Shown here: piece by piece, positions 14,777-23,291 of the stretch | Layout of the letters: each line of letters starts with the position of its first letter | Numbering within the stretch: the stretch's first letter is position 1 | Assembly (NCBI GenBank): GCA_964530695.1 | Contig: CAZGYQ010000002.1 | Coordinates: 1-64,000, forward strand | Source: VFBF01 sp964530695 | Lineage (GTDB): Bacteria; Pseudomonadota; Alphaproteobacteria; Caulobacterales; Aquidulcibacteraceae | DNA length: 64,000 nucleotides | Reading direction: 5' to 3' | Program-made: the position numbers and the translations under genes | The notes under the pieces: generated by a model | The model's input: the letters and a program-made list of their open reading frames with translations, nothing else | Database searches by the model: none | What the model was told of the DNA's origin: nothing

Positions 14777-14805
14777 TTGACATCGACGCGGTCGTCTTTC
14801 AGAAT
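14777..14805 (+). promoter_or_regulatory. Sigma-70-type promoter for the gentisate operon
   Basis: TTGACA (14777-14782), 17-base spacer, CAGAAT (14800-14805). The -35 is perfect and the -10 is weak. Transcription would start near 14812, shortly before the candidate start codons 14824 and 14860. It lies in the 101-bp divergent space to RraA copy 3 (GTG at 14722). Confidence 0.5.
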
Positions 14806-14823
14806 AGGCAGACGTCTGAGGAA

Positions 14824-15921
14824 ATGCAACGAACCAAAGAGAATGAGACGGCGGCTGTGATGCAGGCATTGGATAGCGAGGTTCTGGCGGCGTCTACGCT
14901 GCAGCGGCGCCGGTACTATGAGCGGCTCGATCGCATGTCGGCTGCCCCGCTATGGGAACGGTTGCAAAATCTGGTGCGGAAAGAGCCCGCGAGCGCGGCA
15001 AGCGCCGCGCACTGGGATTTTGACGGCGTCATGCGCGCGCTTTTGCTCGATGCAGGGGAGCTTATCTCCGCCGAGGAGGCCGAACGCCGTGTTCTCATCC
15101 TCGAAAACCCTGCTTTGCGCGGCGCGTCGAGTGTGACGCAGACATTGTACGCCGGGCTGCAATTGGTGCTCCCGGGCGAGATCGCGCCCGCGCACCGCCA
15201 TAGCCAAGCGGCGTTGCGGTTCATCCTCGAAGGCGATGGCGCCTACACCAATGTCGAGGGCGAAAAACTGTTGATGTCGCCCGGTGATCTGATCTTAACG
15301 CCCAGCTGGACGTGGCACGATCATGGCAACGAGACCGACGTACCCGTCATTTGGCTGGACGGCCTCGACATTCCAATTGTGCAATTCTTTGACGCTAGCT
15401 TCGCTGAAGCCGGCAATCAGCCAAGCCAGACGTTGCGCAAGCCCATTGGCGACGCGAGCGCGCGCTTTGGCGAGAACATGGCGCCTGTTGGCTTGCCTAA
15501 GGCAGAGCGCGACGCCTCGCTCTTGCACTACCGATACGCCAGATCGCGCGCCGCATTGATGGCGTATGCGGGTGGCGCAACGGTCGATTCCTGCCACGGC
15601 TACAAGATGCAATACATCAATCCCGCCGACGGCGGTCCCGTGATGGCGACCATCGGCGCTTATCTGCAATTTCTCCCAGGGGGATTTAGCTCACGCGTCT
15701 CCCGTCAGACCGATGGCGCTGTGTATTCGGTGGTGGAGGGATCGGGCGAGGCGTTGGTCGGGGAGACGCTCATTCGCTGGAAGCCGCGCGACATATTCGT
15801 TGTTCCGAGCTGGGCGGAGCTGAAGCTGAATGCGAGCGCCGACAGTGTTTTGTTCAGTTTTTCTGATCGCCCCATCCACGAGAAGCTTGGCTTGCACCGT
15901 GAGTTCAGGGGGCAGTCATGA
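14824..15921 (+). CDS. gtdA: Gentisate 1,2-dioxygenase
   Basis: 365 residues if started at 14824; ATG 14860 gives 353, closer to the family N-terminus (conserved RRRYYERLDRMSAAPLWE then near residue 19). Bicupin fold: the first cupin has PAHRHSQAALRFILEG (iron-binding H-x-H) and PSWTWHDHGNE; the second has QFLPGGFSSRVSRQTDGAVYSVVEGSGEA. The enzyme uses Fe(II) and O2 to open gentisate to maleylpyruvate. Overlaps the next gene by ATGA, so product and hydrolase are coupled. It heads the plus-strand catabolic unit. Confidence 0.9.
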   Translation: MQRTKENETAAVMQALDSEVLAASTLQRRRYYERLDRMSAAPLWERLQNLVRKEPASAASAAHWDFDGVMRALLLDAGELISAEEAERRVLILENPALRGASSVTQTLYAGLQLVLPGEIAPAHRHSQAALRFILEGDGAYTNVEGEKLLMSPGDLILTPSWTWHDHGNETDVPVIWLDGLDIPIVQFFDASFAEAGNQPSQTLRKPIGDASARFGENMAPVGLPKAERDASLLHYRYARSRAALMAYAGGATVDSCHGYKMQYINPADGGPVMATIGAYLQFLPGGFSSRVSRQTDGAVYSVVEGSGEALVGETLIRWKPRDIFVVPSWAELKLNASADSVLFSFSDRPIHEKLGLHREFRGQS

Positions 15922-16598
15922 ATAGAACGGCGCCTGTACTCAGCGTGCCCGTTCGCGGCGGCGGCGCTTTTGCGGTTCACCGCATCTATTGCGTGGGCCG
16001 CAATTATCGCGCTCATGTCGTCGAAATGGGTGGCGACCCGGATCGGGAGCTGCCCTTCTATTTCACCAAGCCCGTCGATGCTTTGGTTCCGTCGGGAAGC
16101 GATGTCGCCTATCCGCCGATGACCAACGACTTCCAGCACGAGGGCGAACTCGTGATCGCGATCGGTGCGGACGGTCGCGATGTCGCGGTGGCGAGTGCCT
16201 ACGATCACGTATTTGGTTTCGCCGCGGGCATCGACCTTACGCGCCGTGATTTGCAGCTGGAGGCGCGCAAGGCTGGCAGGCCTTGGGACATGGGCAAGGC
16301 TTTTGACGCATCCGCCCCGTGCGGAACGATCACGCGGCTCGCGGAAAGCGGCCGGATGGAGCGCGGCAAGCTGGCGCTCACGGTGAACGATGAAGTGCGT
16401 CAGCAAACTGATCTGTCGCTGCTGATTTGGTCGGTTGCGGAAATCGTCGCTGATCTCTCTCGCTACGTGATGTTGCGCCAAGGCGACCTAGTGTTCACGG
16501 GCACGCCCGAGGGTGTGAGCGCGCTTGAGCCGGGCGATCTTGTTCGCGTGTGTGTCGATGGGCTCGATGAACTGAGTATTCGTATCACCAAGGCGTAG
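15918..16598 (+). CDS. nagK: Fumarylacetoacetate hydrolase family: probable fumarylpyruvate hydrolase
   Basis: 226 residues. FAH motifs: RIYCVGRNYRAHVVEMG, FYFTKPVDALVP, the metal-binding acid cluster in NDFQHEGELVIAIG, GFAAGIDLTRRDLQ and FTGTPEGVSALEPGD. The length and the GRNY-EMG pattern are those of NagK-type fumarylpyruvate hydrolases (fumarylpyruvate to fumarate and pyruvate). Translationally coupled to gtdA. The required cis-trans isomerase is encoded 15 kb away at 31626. Confidence 0.87.
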   Translation: MNRTAPVLSVPVRGGGAFAVHRIYCVGRNYRAHVVEMGGDPDRELPFYFTKPVDALVPSGSDVAYPPMTNDFQHEGELVIAIGADGRDVAVASAYDHVFGFAAGIDLTRRDLQLEARKAGRPWDMGKAFDASAPCGTITRLAESGRMERGKLALTVNDEVRQQTDLSLLIWSVAEIVADLSRYVMLRQGDLVFTGTPEGVSALEPGDLVRVCVDGLDELSIRITKA

Positions 16599-16638
16599 CC
16601 GGGCGGGCAATGTCCGCAAGCGCGCGTGGGAGGCATTT

Positions 16639-17874
16639 GTGACTGACGAGATTGCAATAATTGGCGGCGGCGTTGCAGGCCTTGCGCTTGCGCTTGGCCT
16701 TCACCAACGCGGGTTCAAATGTACCGTCCACGAAGCCGCTCCTGAAGTGAAGGAGATCGGCGTCGGCATCACCTTGCTGCCTCACGCCATGCGCGAACTC
16801 ACCGCGCTTGGGCTGGGTGACGCAATCGCCGAAAGCGCCATCGAGAATACGGAGTGCCGCTTCTACAATCGCTTTGGCCAATTGCTCTACTCAGAACCGC
16901 GCGGCCGCTTTGGCGGATACGCCTATCCGGAATTCGGCATCCACCGCGGCAGACTGCACCGGATCCTGTTTGATGCTGCAGTCTCGCGCTTGGGCGCGGC
17001 GGCGATCCGCACCAATTGCCAATTGGTGGACCTCAAACCGGGCGACGACACCGTCGCGTTGACGTTCAAACCAACCACGGGCGAGGGCGCCAGTGAGCGC
17101 GTCGATGCCGACATCGTGGTTGGATGTGACGGCGTCAACTCGACGGTTCGTCGGCATTTTAATCCGAACGATCCCGTCGTGTTCACCGGTATCAACACAT
17201 GGCGGGGGGTGACGCGCCGCAAACCGATCCTCGACGGACGCACATATCTGCGCATCGGTTCGATCAATACCGGCAAGATCGTAATCTATCCGATCGCCGA
17301 CAACATCGACGAACAAGGACGCCAGCTGATCAATTGGATCGCAGAAATAAAAAGCGACGCCCACGAGAAGAACGATTGGAACAAGGCAGGGCGGAAGGAA
17401 GACTTTCTGCCTGTCTATGCAGACCAGAAGTTCGACTGGCTGGATGTCGGCGCCTTGATCGAGGGCGCCGATCTCATCCTTGAGTACCCGATGGTGGACC
17501 GCGATCCGCTGCCGCGCTGGACCCACGGGCGTGTCACTTTGATGGGCGATGCGGCTCATCCCATGTATCCACGCGGCTCCAATGGCGCAGCTCAAGCGCT
17601 CGTCGACGCCAGAACGCTCTGCGAGGCGCTCGCGCATGCCGGTGACGCCCAAGAGGCGTTGCTCGCCTATGAGCGAGCAAGACTGGGCCCGACCTCGCAA
17701 GTGGTGCTCGCCAATCGCAGCACGCCGCCTGACCTCATCAATTTGCGCGTCGAGGAGCTGACGGGAGATCGCCCGTTTGACAATTTGGACGCGGTCATCA
17801 GCCAGGGCGAGCTGCGCTCGATCTCGGATCGTTACAAGAAAATCGCGGGGTTCTCGGTGGCGGATGTCGTTTGA
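16639..17874 (+). CDS. FAD-dependent aromatic hydroxylase (PhzS-like monooxygenase)
   Basis: 411 residues, GTG start with GGGAGG at 16628-16633. FAD motifs: IIGGGVAGLALALGLHQRG (Rossmann), VVGCDGVNSTVRR (DG) and LMGDAAHPMYPRGSNGAAQA (GD). Long stretches (GVGITLLPHAMRELT, WRGVTRRKPILDGRTY, LEYPMVDRDPLPRWTHGRVTL) resemble the PhzS branch of flavin monooxygenases more than classical 3-hydroxybenzoate 6-hydroxylase. From context it would make gentisate from a hydroxybenzoate or related ring. It sits between the fumarylpyruvate hydrolase and marR genes. Confidence 0.82.
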   Translation: MTDEIAIIGGGVAGLALALGLHQRGFKCTVHEAAPEVKEIGVGITLLPHAMRELTALGLGDAIAESAIENTECRFYNRFGQLLYSEPRGRFGGYAYPEFGIHRGRLHRILFDAAVSRLGAAAIRTNCQLVDLKPGDDTVALTFKPTTGEGASERVDADIVVGCDGVNSTVRRHFNPNDPVVFTGINTWRGVTRRKPILDGRTYLRIGSINTGKIVIYPIADNIDEQGRQLINWIAEIKSDAHEKNDWNKAGRKEDFLPVYADQKFDWLDVGALIEGADLILEYPMVDRDPLPRWTHGRVTLMGDAAHPMYPRGSNGAAQALVDARTLCEALAHAGDAQEALLAYERARLGPTSQVVLANRSTPPDLINLRVEELTGDRPFDNLDAVISQGELRSISDRYKKIAGFSVADVV

Positions 17875-17930
17875 TGCGCTAGACTCCCCGCATCGTCGGC
17901 GGCGGGCGCCGGTAGCTGTGGGAAGTCGCT

Positions 17931-18461
17931 GTGCGCAAGCCAAACTCGGAAGACTGGAGCGTCGAGGATCTAAGCGCGCTCTACAAGCGCCCTGGATTTC
18001 TGGTTCGCAGGGCGCACCAAATAACAGTTTCGCTGTTTGTGGAGGAGGCGGCGGAATTCGGAGCGACGACGACGCAATACGGCGTCATGAGCATTCTGCG
18101 GAGCCGGTCGGGCATCGACCAGATCGGCTTGGCCAAACTGGTCGGGCTCGATCGATCGACGACGGCGCTTGTCGTCACCAAACTTGAGGCGGATGGCTAT
18201 GTGGAAAGGAAGATCGATCCCGCCGACCGACGCAGGCGCGAACTCGTGCTCACGCCTGCCGGGATCAAACTGCTTCAGAAACTGCAAAGGCCAGCGCGCA
18301 GGGCCCAAGAGCGCGCGCTCGCCGCGTTCGATGCAAGCGAGGCCAAAGAGTTTGTCCGCTTGCTGGAGAAATTCGTGGGCGCCTTCAACGAAGTCACCCG
18401 CGCGCCGATCATGTCGGCAGAGGTTCAGCCTGTGCCTCAACGACGGCGGCGGCGGAGTTAG
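17931..18461 (+). CDS. MarR family regulator
   Basis: 176 residues, GTG start. The winged-helix core is TTQYGVMSILRSRSGIDQIGLAKLVGLDRSTTALVVTKLE, then DGYVERKIDPADRRRRELVLTPAG (wing with D-x-R-R). MarR proteins in such clusters bind an aromatic substrate or CoA thioester and derepress. Encoded in the same direction as gtdA. Candidate operators are the divergent gtdA/RraA space and the dyad at 24338-24353, but no site is proven. Followed by a 16-bp GC palindrome. Confidence 0.87.
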   Translation: MRKPNSEDWSVEDLSALYKRPGFLVRRAHQITVSLFVEEAAEFGATTTQYGVMSILRSRSGIDQIGLAKLVGLDRSTTALVVTKLEADGYVERKIDPADRRRRELVLTPAGIKLLQKLQRPARRAQERALAAFDASEAKEFVRLLEKFVGAFNEVTRAPIMSAEVQPVPQRRRRRS

Positions 18462-18514
18462 TCCGCGGCGCTGCGCACGCCAATTTTCGGAGCATGCGTC
18501 TCAGAGTGAGAATG

Positions 18515-18530
18515 CCCCGCCGCGGCGGGG
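18515..18530. terminator. Perfect 16-bp GC palindrome after marR
   Basis: CCCCGCCGCGGCGGGG lies 54 bp after the marR stop and 45 bp before the next start. There is no T-run, so it may attenuate or protect mRNA ends more than terminate. Confidence 0.4.
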
Positions 18531-18575
18531 TTGCCCGATCTTGCCTATGAAATTGAAACGAACAGAGGTGCGCTG

Positions 18576-19841
18576 ATGCTTGGAGCGGACAAGAACAAGG
18601 TGTTGTGCGAGGTCGGCCCTGACAAGCCTATGGGACGTTATCTGCGCCGCTATTGGATGCCGATCGCTGGCGTGTCGGAATTCGAGGAAACACCGATCCG
18701 GCCGATCAAATTGCTCGGTGAGAACTTGGTTGTCTACAAGGATCTTAGCGGCAATTTTGGATTGGTGGATCGCCAGTGCCCGCACCGGCGCGCCGATCTT
18801 TCATACGGCTTCGTCGAGGCTTGCGGCATTCGCTGCAATTATCATGGCTGGCTGTTCGGCGCCGACGGCAAATGCTTGGAGCAGCCTTACGAGGACGTGG
18901 CCAATGCGGCCGCGAATTTCAAAGACAAGGTGACGATCCGATCGTACCCGGTCGAGGCGCGCGCGGGTTTGCTATGGGCGTACATGGGGCCTTTGCCTGC
19001 GCCGTTGTTGCCGAACTGGGAGCCGTTCACTTGGGAAAACGGCTTTGCCCAAATCTGCATCGCGGAAGTCCCCTGCAATTGGTTTCAGTGCCAGGAGAAT
19101 TCCTGCGACCCCGTGCATTTCGAATGGATGCACTTGAACTGGAGCATTCGTCTCAAGGAGGCCGAAGGCGGCAAGCCCTATTCGCCGCGCCATTTGAAAG
19201 TGGACTTTGACGAGTTTGAGCACGGCTTCCTTTATCGGCGCCTCAAGGAGGACATGACCGACGATAACGAGCAATGGACGATAGGGCGTGTTGCGCTGTG
19301 GCCGAACGGGTTTTTCCTCGGCGATCATTTTGAATGGCGTGTCCCCATTGACGACGAGACGACGCTGAACATTGCCTGGATGTGGCAACGTGTGCCGGTG
19401 GAGAGCGAGCCCTATCGGCAGGCGCGCATCCCCGCATGGCGGAGCGACGTGAAGGATCCAGCAACAGGGCGCTGGGTGACGAGCCACGTCATGAACCAGG
19501 ATTTTGTCGCTTGGGCCGGACAAGGGACCCTCGCGGATCGGTCGCAGGAGCATCTCGGAAGCAGCGACAAGGGCATTGTGATGATGCGCCGGCGCTATTT
19601 CAGCGAACTCGAAGCCATGGAGCGAGGCGATGAGTTGAAAGGCATGATCCGTGATCCCGAGCAGAATAAGTGCGTGACGCTGCCGCTCGCAGGCAGGCGC
19701 CTATTTACGAACGGGCTGACCCGACAGCAACTGAAGGATCATCCGATATTCGGGCGCCACCTTAAGGGCTTCCCCTGGCAGCACGGCCAGCCGCCAGAGG
19801 TGTGGCGCGCCTATCTCGACGCCATGGGCGTGGAGCCTTGA
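18576..19841 (+). CDS. Rieske [2Fe-2S] aromatic oxygenase, alpha subunit, no. 2 (divergent)
   Basis: 421 residues, ATG preceded by AGAGGTG. Rieske ligands C68, H70, C87 and H90 are in RQCPHRRADLSYG and GIRCNYHGWLF. The catalytic-domain iron motif differs from the other three: NSCDPVHFEWMH (H181, H186) in place of the EGG-D-S/A-H-ISFLH form, and the C-terminal third differs (LADRSQEHLGSSDKGIVMMRRR). It is therefore a separate subfamily with probably a different substrate. Followed by the LigJ-like gene. Confidence 0.9.
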   Translation: MLGADKNKVLCEVGPDKPMGRYLRRYWMPIAGVSEFEETPIRPIKLLGENLVVYKDLSGNFGLVDRQCPHRRADLSYGFVEACGIRCNYHGWLFGADGKCLEQPYEDVANAAANFKDKVTIRSYPVEARAGLLWAYMGPLPAPLLPNWEPFTWENGFAQICIAEVPCNWFQCQENSCDPVHFEWMHLNWSIRLKEAEGGKPYSPRHLKVDFDEFEHGFLYRRLKEDMTDDNEQWTIGRVALWPNGFFLGDHFEWRVPIDDETTLNIAWMWQRVPVESEPYRQARIPAWRSDVKDPATGRWVTSHVMNQDFVAWAGQGTLADRSQEHLGSSDKGIVMMRRRYFSELEAMERGDELKGMIRDPEQNKCVTLPLAGRRLFTNGLTRQQLKDHPIFGRHLKGFPWQHGQPPEVWRAYLDAMGVEP

Positions 19842-19909
19842 GGGCGCAACGACCGGACGGAAGACAAGCGCAATGAGCGCAAACAGCAGAAGCGGGGAGA
19901 GCGAACGCG

Positions 19910-20908
19910 ATGATCATTGATTGCCATGGACATGTCAGCGCGCCAGCTGAGCTTTGGGCCTACAAAGCCACGCTGCTGTCTCATCGAGGTGCGCATGGCC
20001 GTGGTCATGTGGAGATCAGCGACGATCAATTGCGCGCTGCAGCCAACAAGAAGGAGATGGGTCCGTGCGGCCATCTCGATCTACTCAAACGTAATGGCAC
20101 CGCGCTGCAATTGCTGTCGCCGCGGCCGTTTCAGATGATGCATTCACAAAAGCCTGGCCGCCTGGTGCACTGGTTCACTGAAGAGGTGAACACGATCATT
20201 CATCGCCAGTGCCAATTGTTTCCGGATGTGTGGGCGCCGATCTGCGGCCTGCCGCAAGTCGCAGGTGAACCCATCGAGGCGGTGCTGCCAGAATTGCGCC
20301 GCTGCGTGATGGAACTGGGGTTCAAGGGTTGTCTGCTCAATCCAGACCCTTACGAGAATAGCGGTCAAGAAGCGCCAGGCTTGGGCGACCGCTATTGGTA
20401 TCCGCTGTATGAGGCGCTGTGCGATTTGGATGTACCGGCTCACATCCACGCCACCGGCTCGCACTCCGAGCGCACGCCCTACACGCTGCATTTTATCAAT
20501 GAGGAGACGATTGCCGTCTACAATCTGGTGACGTCCAATGTGATGAGCGACTTTCCCAACCTCAAAATCGTCGTCTCACACGGCGGCGGTGCGATCCCTT
20601 ATCAATTGGGTCGGTTTGAGGCGAGTTCGCTGCGACGCAAGGTCCGTTTCTCGGAGAACGCCAGCAAGCTCTATTACGACACGGTGCTCTACACTGAAGG
20701 GGCGTTGCGACTGCTGATCGAGACATTCGGGCCCGAACGCTGCCTGTTCGGCGCTGAATGTCCGGGGGTGGGTTCCTCGGTCGACCCGGCGACCGGGCGC
20801 ACCATGGATGACATCGCGCCCCTCATTTCGAAGTTTGAGTGGCTTACGCCGGCTCAGAAGCAAATGATCTTCGAGGACAATGCGCGCCGCGTGTTCAAAC
20901 TCTCGTAG
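19910..20908 (+). CDS. Amidohydrolase-2 family, LigJ-like 4-oxalomesaconate hydratase
   Basis: 332 residues. Zinc ligands appear in the first strand MIIDCHGHV (H6, H8), DVPAHIHATGS and FGAECPG (acid near 282). The order of elements (CLLNPDPYENSG, DRYWYPLYEALCDLDVPAHIH, VVSHGGGAIPYQLGRFE, CLFGAECPG, IFEDNARRVF) follows LigJ of Sphingobium SYK-6, which hydrates 4-oxalomesaconate to CHA, the substrate of LigK/RraA-type aldolases. The lactonase LigI, another amidohydrolase, has a different N-terminus. A decarboxylase of the same superfamily is the main alternative. Confidence 0.77.
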   Translation: MIIDCHGHVSAPAELWAYKATLLSHRGAHGRGHVEISDDQLRAAANKKEMGPCGHLDLLKRNGTALQLLSPRPFQMMHSQKPGRLVHWFTEEVNTIIHRQCQLFPDVWAPICGLPQVAGEPIEAVLPELRRCVMELGFKGCLLNPDPYENSGQEAPGLGDRYWYPLYEALCDLDVPAHIHATGSHSERTPYTLHFINEETIAVYNLVTSNVMSDFPNLKIVVSHGGGAIPYQLGRFEASSLRRKVRFSENASKLYYDTVLYTEGALRLLIETFGPERCLFGAECPGVGSSVDPATGRTMDDIAPLISKFEWLTPAQKQMIFEDNARRVFKLS

Positions 20909-20950
20909 CAAAGTGATGCGCGTGCAACGCGCCTCGTGAAAGAGCACATC

Positions 20951-21961
20951 ATGGCACAGATCGTTTTGGGCATCGGCTCTTCGCATGGCCCGATGTTGTC
21001 GACGCCGCCGGATCAATGGCATTTGCGCGTCGCCGCCGACAAGAAAGGCAAACACCCCTTTCGCGGCAAGACCTACACGTTTGAGGAACTGGCCCGCCTG
21101 CGCGCGGACGAGGGCCTGGAGGCGCAGATCACGCCTGACGTTTGGCGCACACGCCACGCGGCATGCCGCGCGGCGATCTCCACGCTCGCCGACGTTTTTG
21201 AGCAAGCGGCGCCCGATCTCGTTGTGATCGTCGGCAACGATCAAATGGAGGTGTTCAGCGCAAGCTTGGTGCCGGCGTTCTGCTTGCACTGGGGCGAGCG
21301 CATCGAAAATTGCGCGCCCGACGACGAACACCTGGCAAAGCTGCCGCCCGGCATCGCCATTGCTGTCGAAGGCTCGGCGCCGAAGCAAGAAGCGACCTAT
21401 CCCGGCTGCCCGGCGCTTGGCCGTCACATCGCCGAACAGATGACCAAAGCGAGCTTCGACATAGCCTCGATGCAAGCCTTTCCAAAGCATGCGGATGGGC
21501 ATGCATCAGCGCCGCATGCGTTTGGCTTCATCTATCGCCAGATCATGCGCGACCGGGCGCCGCCGAGCGTATTGGCCATGGTGAACACCTTCTACCCCCC
21601 GAACCAGCCGACCATCGAGCGCTGCTATGCGTTCGGAAAAGAATTGCTGCGCGCGATTCAGTCGTGGGAGAGCGACAAGCGTGTGGCCATCATTGCCTCC
21701 GGCGGGCTCACGCACTTCACCATCGACGAGGCGTTGGATCGGGCAGTCATTGCATCGCTGCGGAAAGGATCAATCGACGACCTCGCTTCCTACGGCGAAG
21801 AGATTTTCCAATCCGGCACGTCTGAAATCAAGAATTGGATCCCTGTCGCCGGCGCGATGGCGGATCTCGGTTTCCCGATGACGCTGGTGGATTATGTGCC
21901 GTGCTACCGCTCCGAAGCAGGCACCGGCAACGCGATGGGATTTGTCTATTGGCGACCGTGA
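20951..21961 (+). CDS. LigB-superfamily extradiol ring-cleavage dioxygenase
   Basis: 336 residues from MAQIVLGIG; an in-frame GTG 15 bp upstream is possible, but AAAGAG favours the ATG. Class III extradiol signature: GIGSSHGPMLSTPP with the iron-ligand histidine near residue 13, VIVGNDQMEVF, and ASGGLTHFTIDEALD with the catalytic/ligand histidine. There is no separate LigA-type small subunit, so it resembles single-chain gallate or homoprotocatechuate-type enzymes. Together with LigJ- and RraA-like enzymes it suggests gallate-type cleavage to 4-oxalomesaconate. Confidence 0.83.
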   Translation: MAQIVLGIGSSHGPMLSTPPDQWHLRVAADKKGKHPFRGKTYTFEELARLRADEGLEAQITPDVWRTRHAACRAAISTLADVFEQAAPDLVVIVGNDQMEVFSASLVPAFCLHWGERIENCAPDDEHLAKLPPGIAIAVEGSAPKQEATYPGCPALGRHIAEQMTKASFDIASMQAFPKHADGHASAPHAFGFIYRQIMRDRAPPSVLAMVNTFYPPNQPTIERCYAFGKELLRAIQSWESDKRVAIIASGGLTHFTIDEALDRAVIASLRKGSIDDLASYGEEIFQSGTSEIKNWIPVAGAMADLGFPMTLVDYVPCYRSEAGTGNAMGFVYWRP

Positions 21962-22016
21962 GGCGGCCCCGGCGGTCTGCTGCTGCGGGAGACCACGCAC
22001 TGAAGAGACTAAAACG

Positions 22017-23291
22017 ATGCTGACACCAGAAGACAATAATCTGCTGACACGTGTTGGCCCGGAAACGCCGATGGGGACTCTGCTGCGGCGGTTCTGGTTT
22101 CCTGCCTGCATGGTTGAAGAGGTCGCCGAGCCCGATGGGCCACCGATTCGGCTGCGTCTTCTGGGTGAGGACTTGATCGCGTTTCGCGACACTGATGGCG
22201 GGGTCGGCATCGTTGGCGCGCATTGCCCGCATCGGCGTGCGGGCCTCTTCTTTGGACGCAACGAGGAAGGTGGCATCCGCTGCGTTTATCATGGTTGGAA
22301 GTTCGCCACGGACGGGCGATGCTTGGAGCGGCCATGCGAGCCGGACGACACGGAAGCAGCGCGCGCAAACGTGCGCCTGACATCTTATCCGACGCACGAG
22401 GCAGGCGGGGCGGTGTGGGTCTATATGGGGCCTTCGAGATTGCGCCCGCCTTTTCCTGCGTTTGAATGGACCCAGCTGCCAGCGGCGCGACGCACGCTGA
22501 TCAAACGCCTTCAGAATTGTAATTGGGCTCAAGCCGTCGAGGGGGGCGTGGATTCCAGTCACATCTCGTTCTTGCACAGCAAGACCGCCGCGCAACTGGC
22601 GCGTGATCCGAGCGTCAACAATCCCCTGCATGCAGCCGATCGTCATCCGACCTTCGAGGTCGAGCAGACTGAATACGGCTTGATGATTGCGGCGCGCCGA
22701 GAGGCCTCTGCCGAGGAATATTATTGGCGCGTGACGCAGTTTTTGGCGCCGTTTTGGACCATGATTCCGCCGGTGGGAACGTTCAGGGATTCCCGTGTAG
22801 CCGCCTATGACGGCCATGCATGGGTGCCTATCGACGATGAGACGACTTGGACTTGGTCGTTCGCGGCCAGCCCGCATCGCGACTTTACCGAACAAGAACG
22901 CCGCCGCCGCGGCGACCGGGACGGCATGTGGGGGCCGGTCGATGAGCAATTCCACCCTGTCCTCAACGGAGGCAATGATTATCGCATCGACCGTGAGGCC
23001 CAACGCCTCAACTCCTTCACGGGTATTGAAGGCATCCCCAACCAAGACGCCGCGGTTCAAGAAAGTATGGGCGCGATTTCTGACCGCAGTGAGGAGATGC
23101 TGGGCGCCTCCGACCGGGGAGTTGTCATGTTTCGCCGCCTGATGCTTCGCCTCGCCAAAGACTTGGCCGACGGGCGCGAGCCCGACTGCGCGCGCAATGC
23201 GGCAGCCTACAGCGTGCGGTCGGCGTCGGCCATTCTTCCCAAGAGCACGCCGCTGCTGGAGGGTGCGGCGCCGTTGATGCGGTCGTCGTGA
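22017..23291 (+). CDS. Rieske [2Fe-2S] aromatic oxygenase, alpha subunit, no. 3
   Basis: 424 residues. Rieske ligands C70, H72, C89 and H92 are in AHCPHRRAGLFFG and GIRCVYHGWKF; the iron site is GGVDSSHISFLH (D179, H182, H187). Closely parallels oxygenase 1 over its N-terminal half. Its stop overlaps the reductase start (GTGA), which makes this the oxygenase directly paired with that reductase. Phthalate 4,5-dioxygenase or aryl-ether demethylase type. Confidence 0.92.
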   Translation: MLTPEDNNLLTRVGPETPMGTLLRRFWFPACMVEEVAEPDGPPIRLRLLGEDLIAFRDTDGGVGIVGAHCPHRRAGLFFGRNEEGGIRCVYHGWKFATDGRCLERPCEPDDTEAARANVRLTSYPTHEAGGAVWVYMGPSRLRPPFPAFEWTQLPAARRTLIKRLQNCNWAQAVEGGVDSSHISFLHSKTAAQLARDPSVNNPLHAADRHPTFEVEQTEYGLMIAARREASAEEYYWRVTQFLAPFWTMIPPVGTFRDSRVAAYDGHAWVPIDDETTWTWSFAASPHRDFTEQERRRRGDRDGMWGPVDEQFHPVLNGGNDYRIDREAQRLNSFTGIEGIPNQDAAVQESMGAISDRSEEMLGASDRGVVMFRRLMLRLAKDLADGREPDCARNAAAYSVRSASAILPKSTPLLEGAAPLMRSS

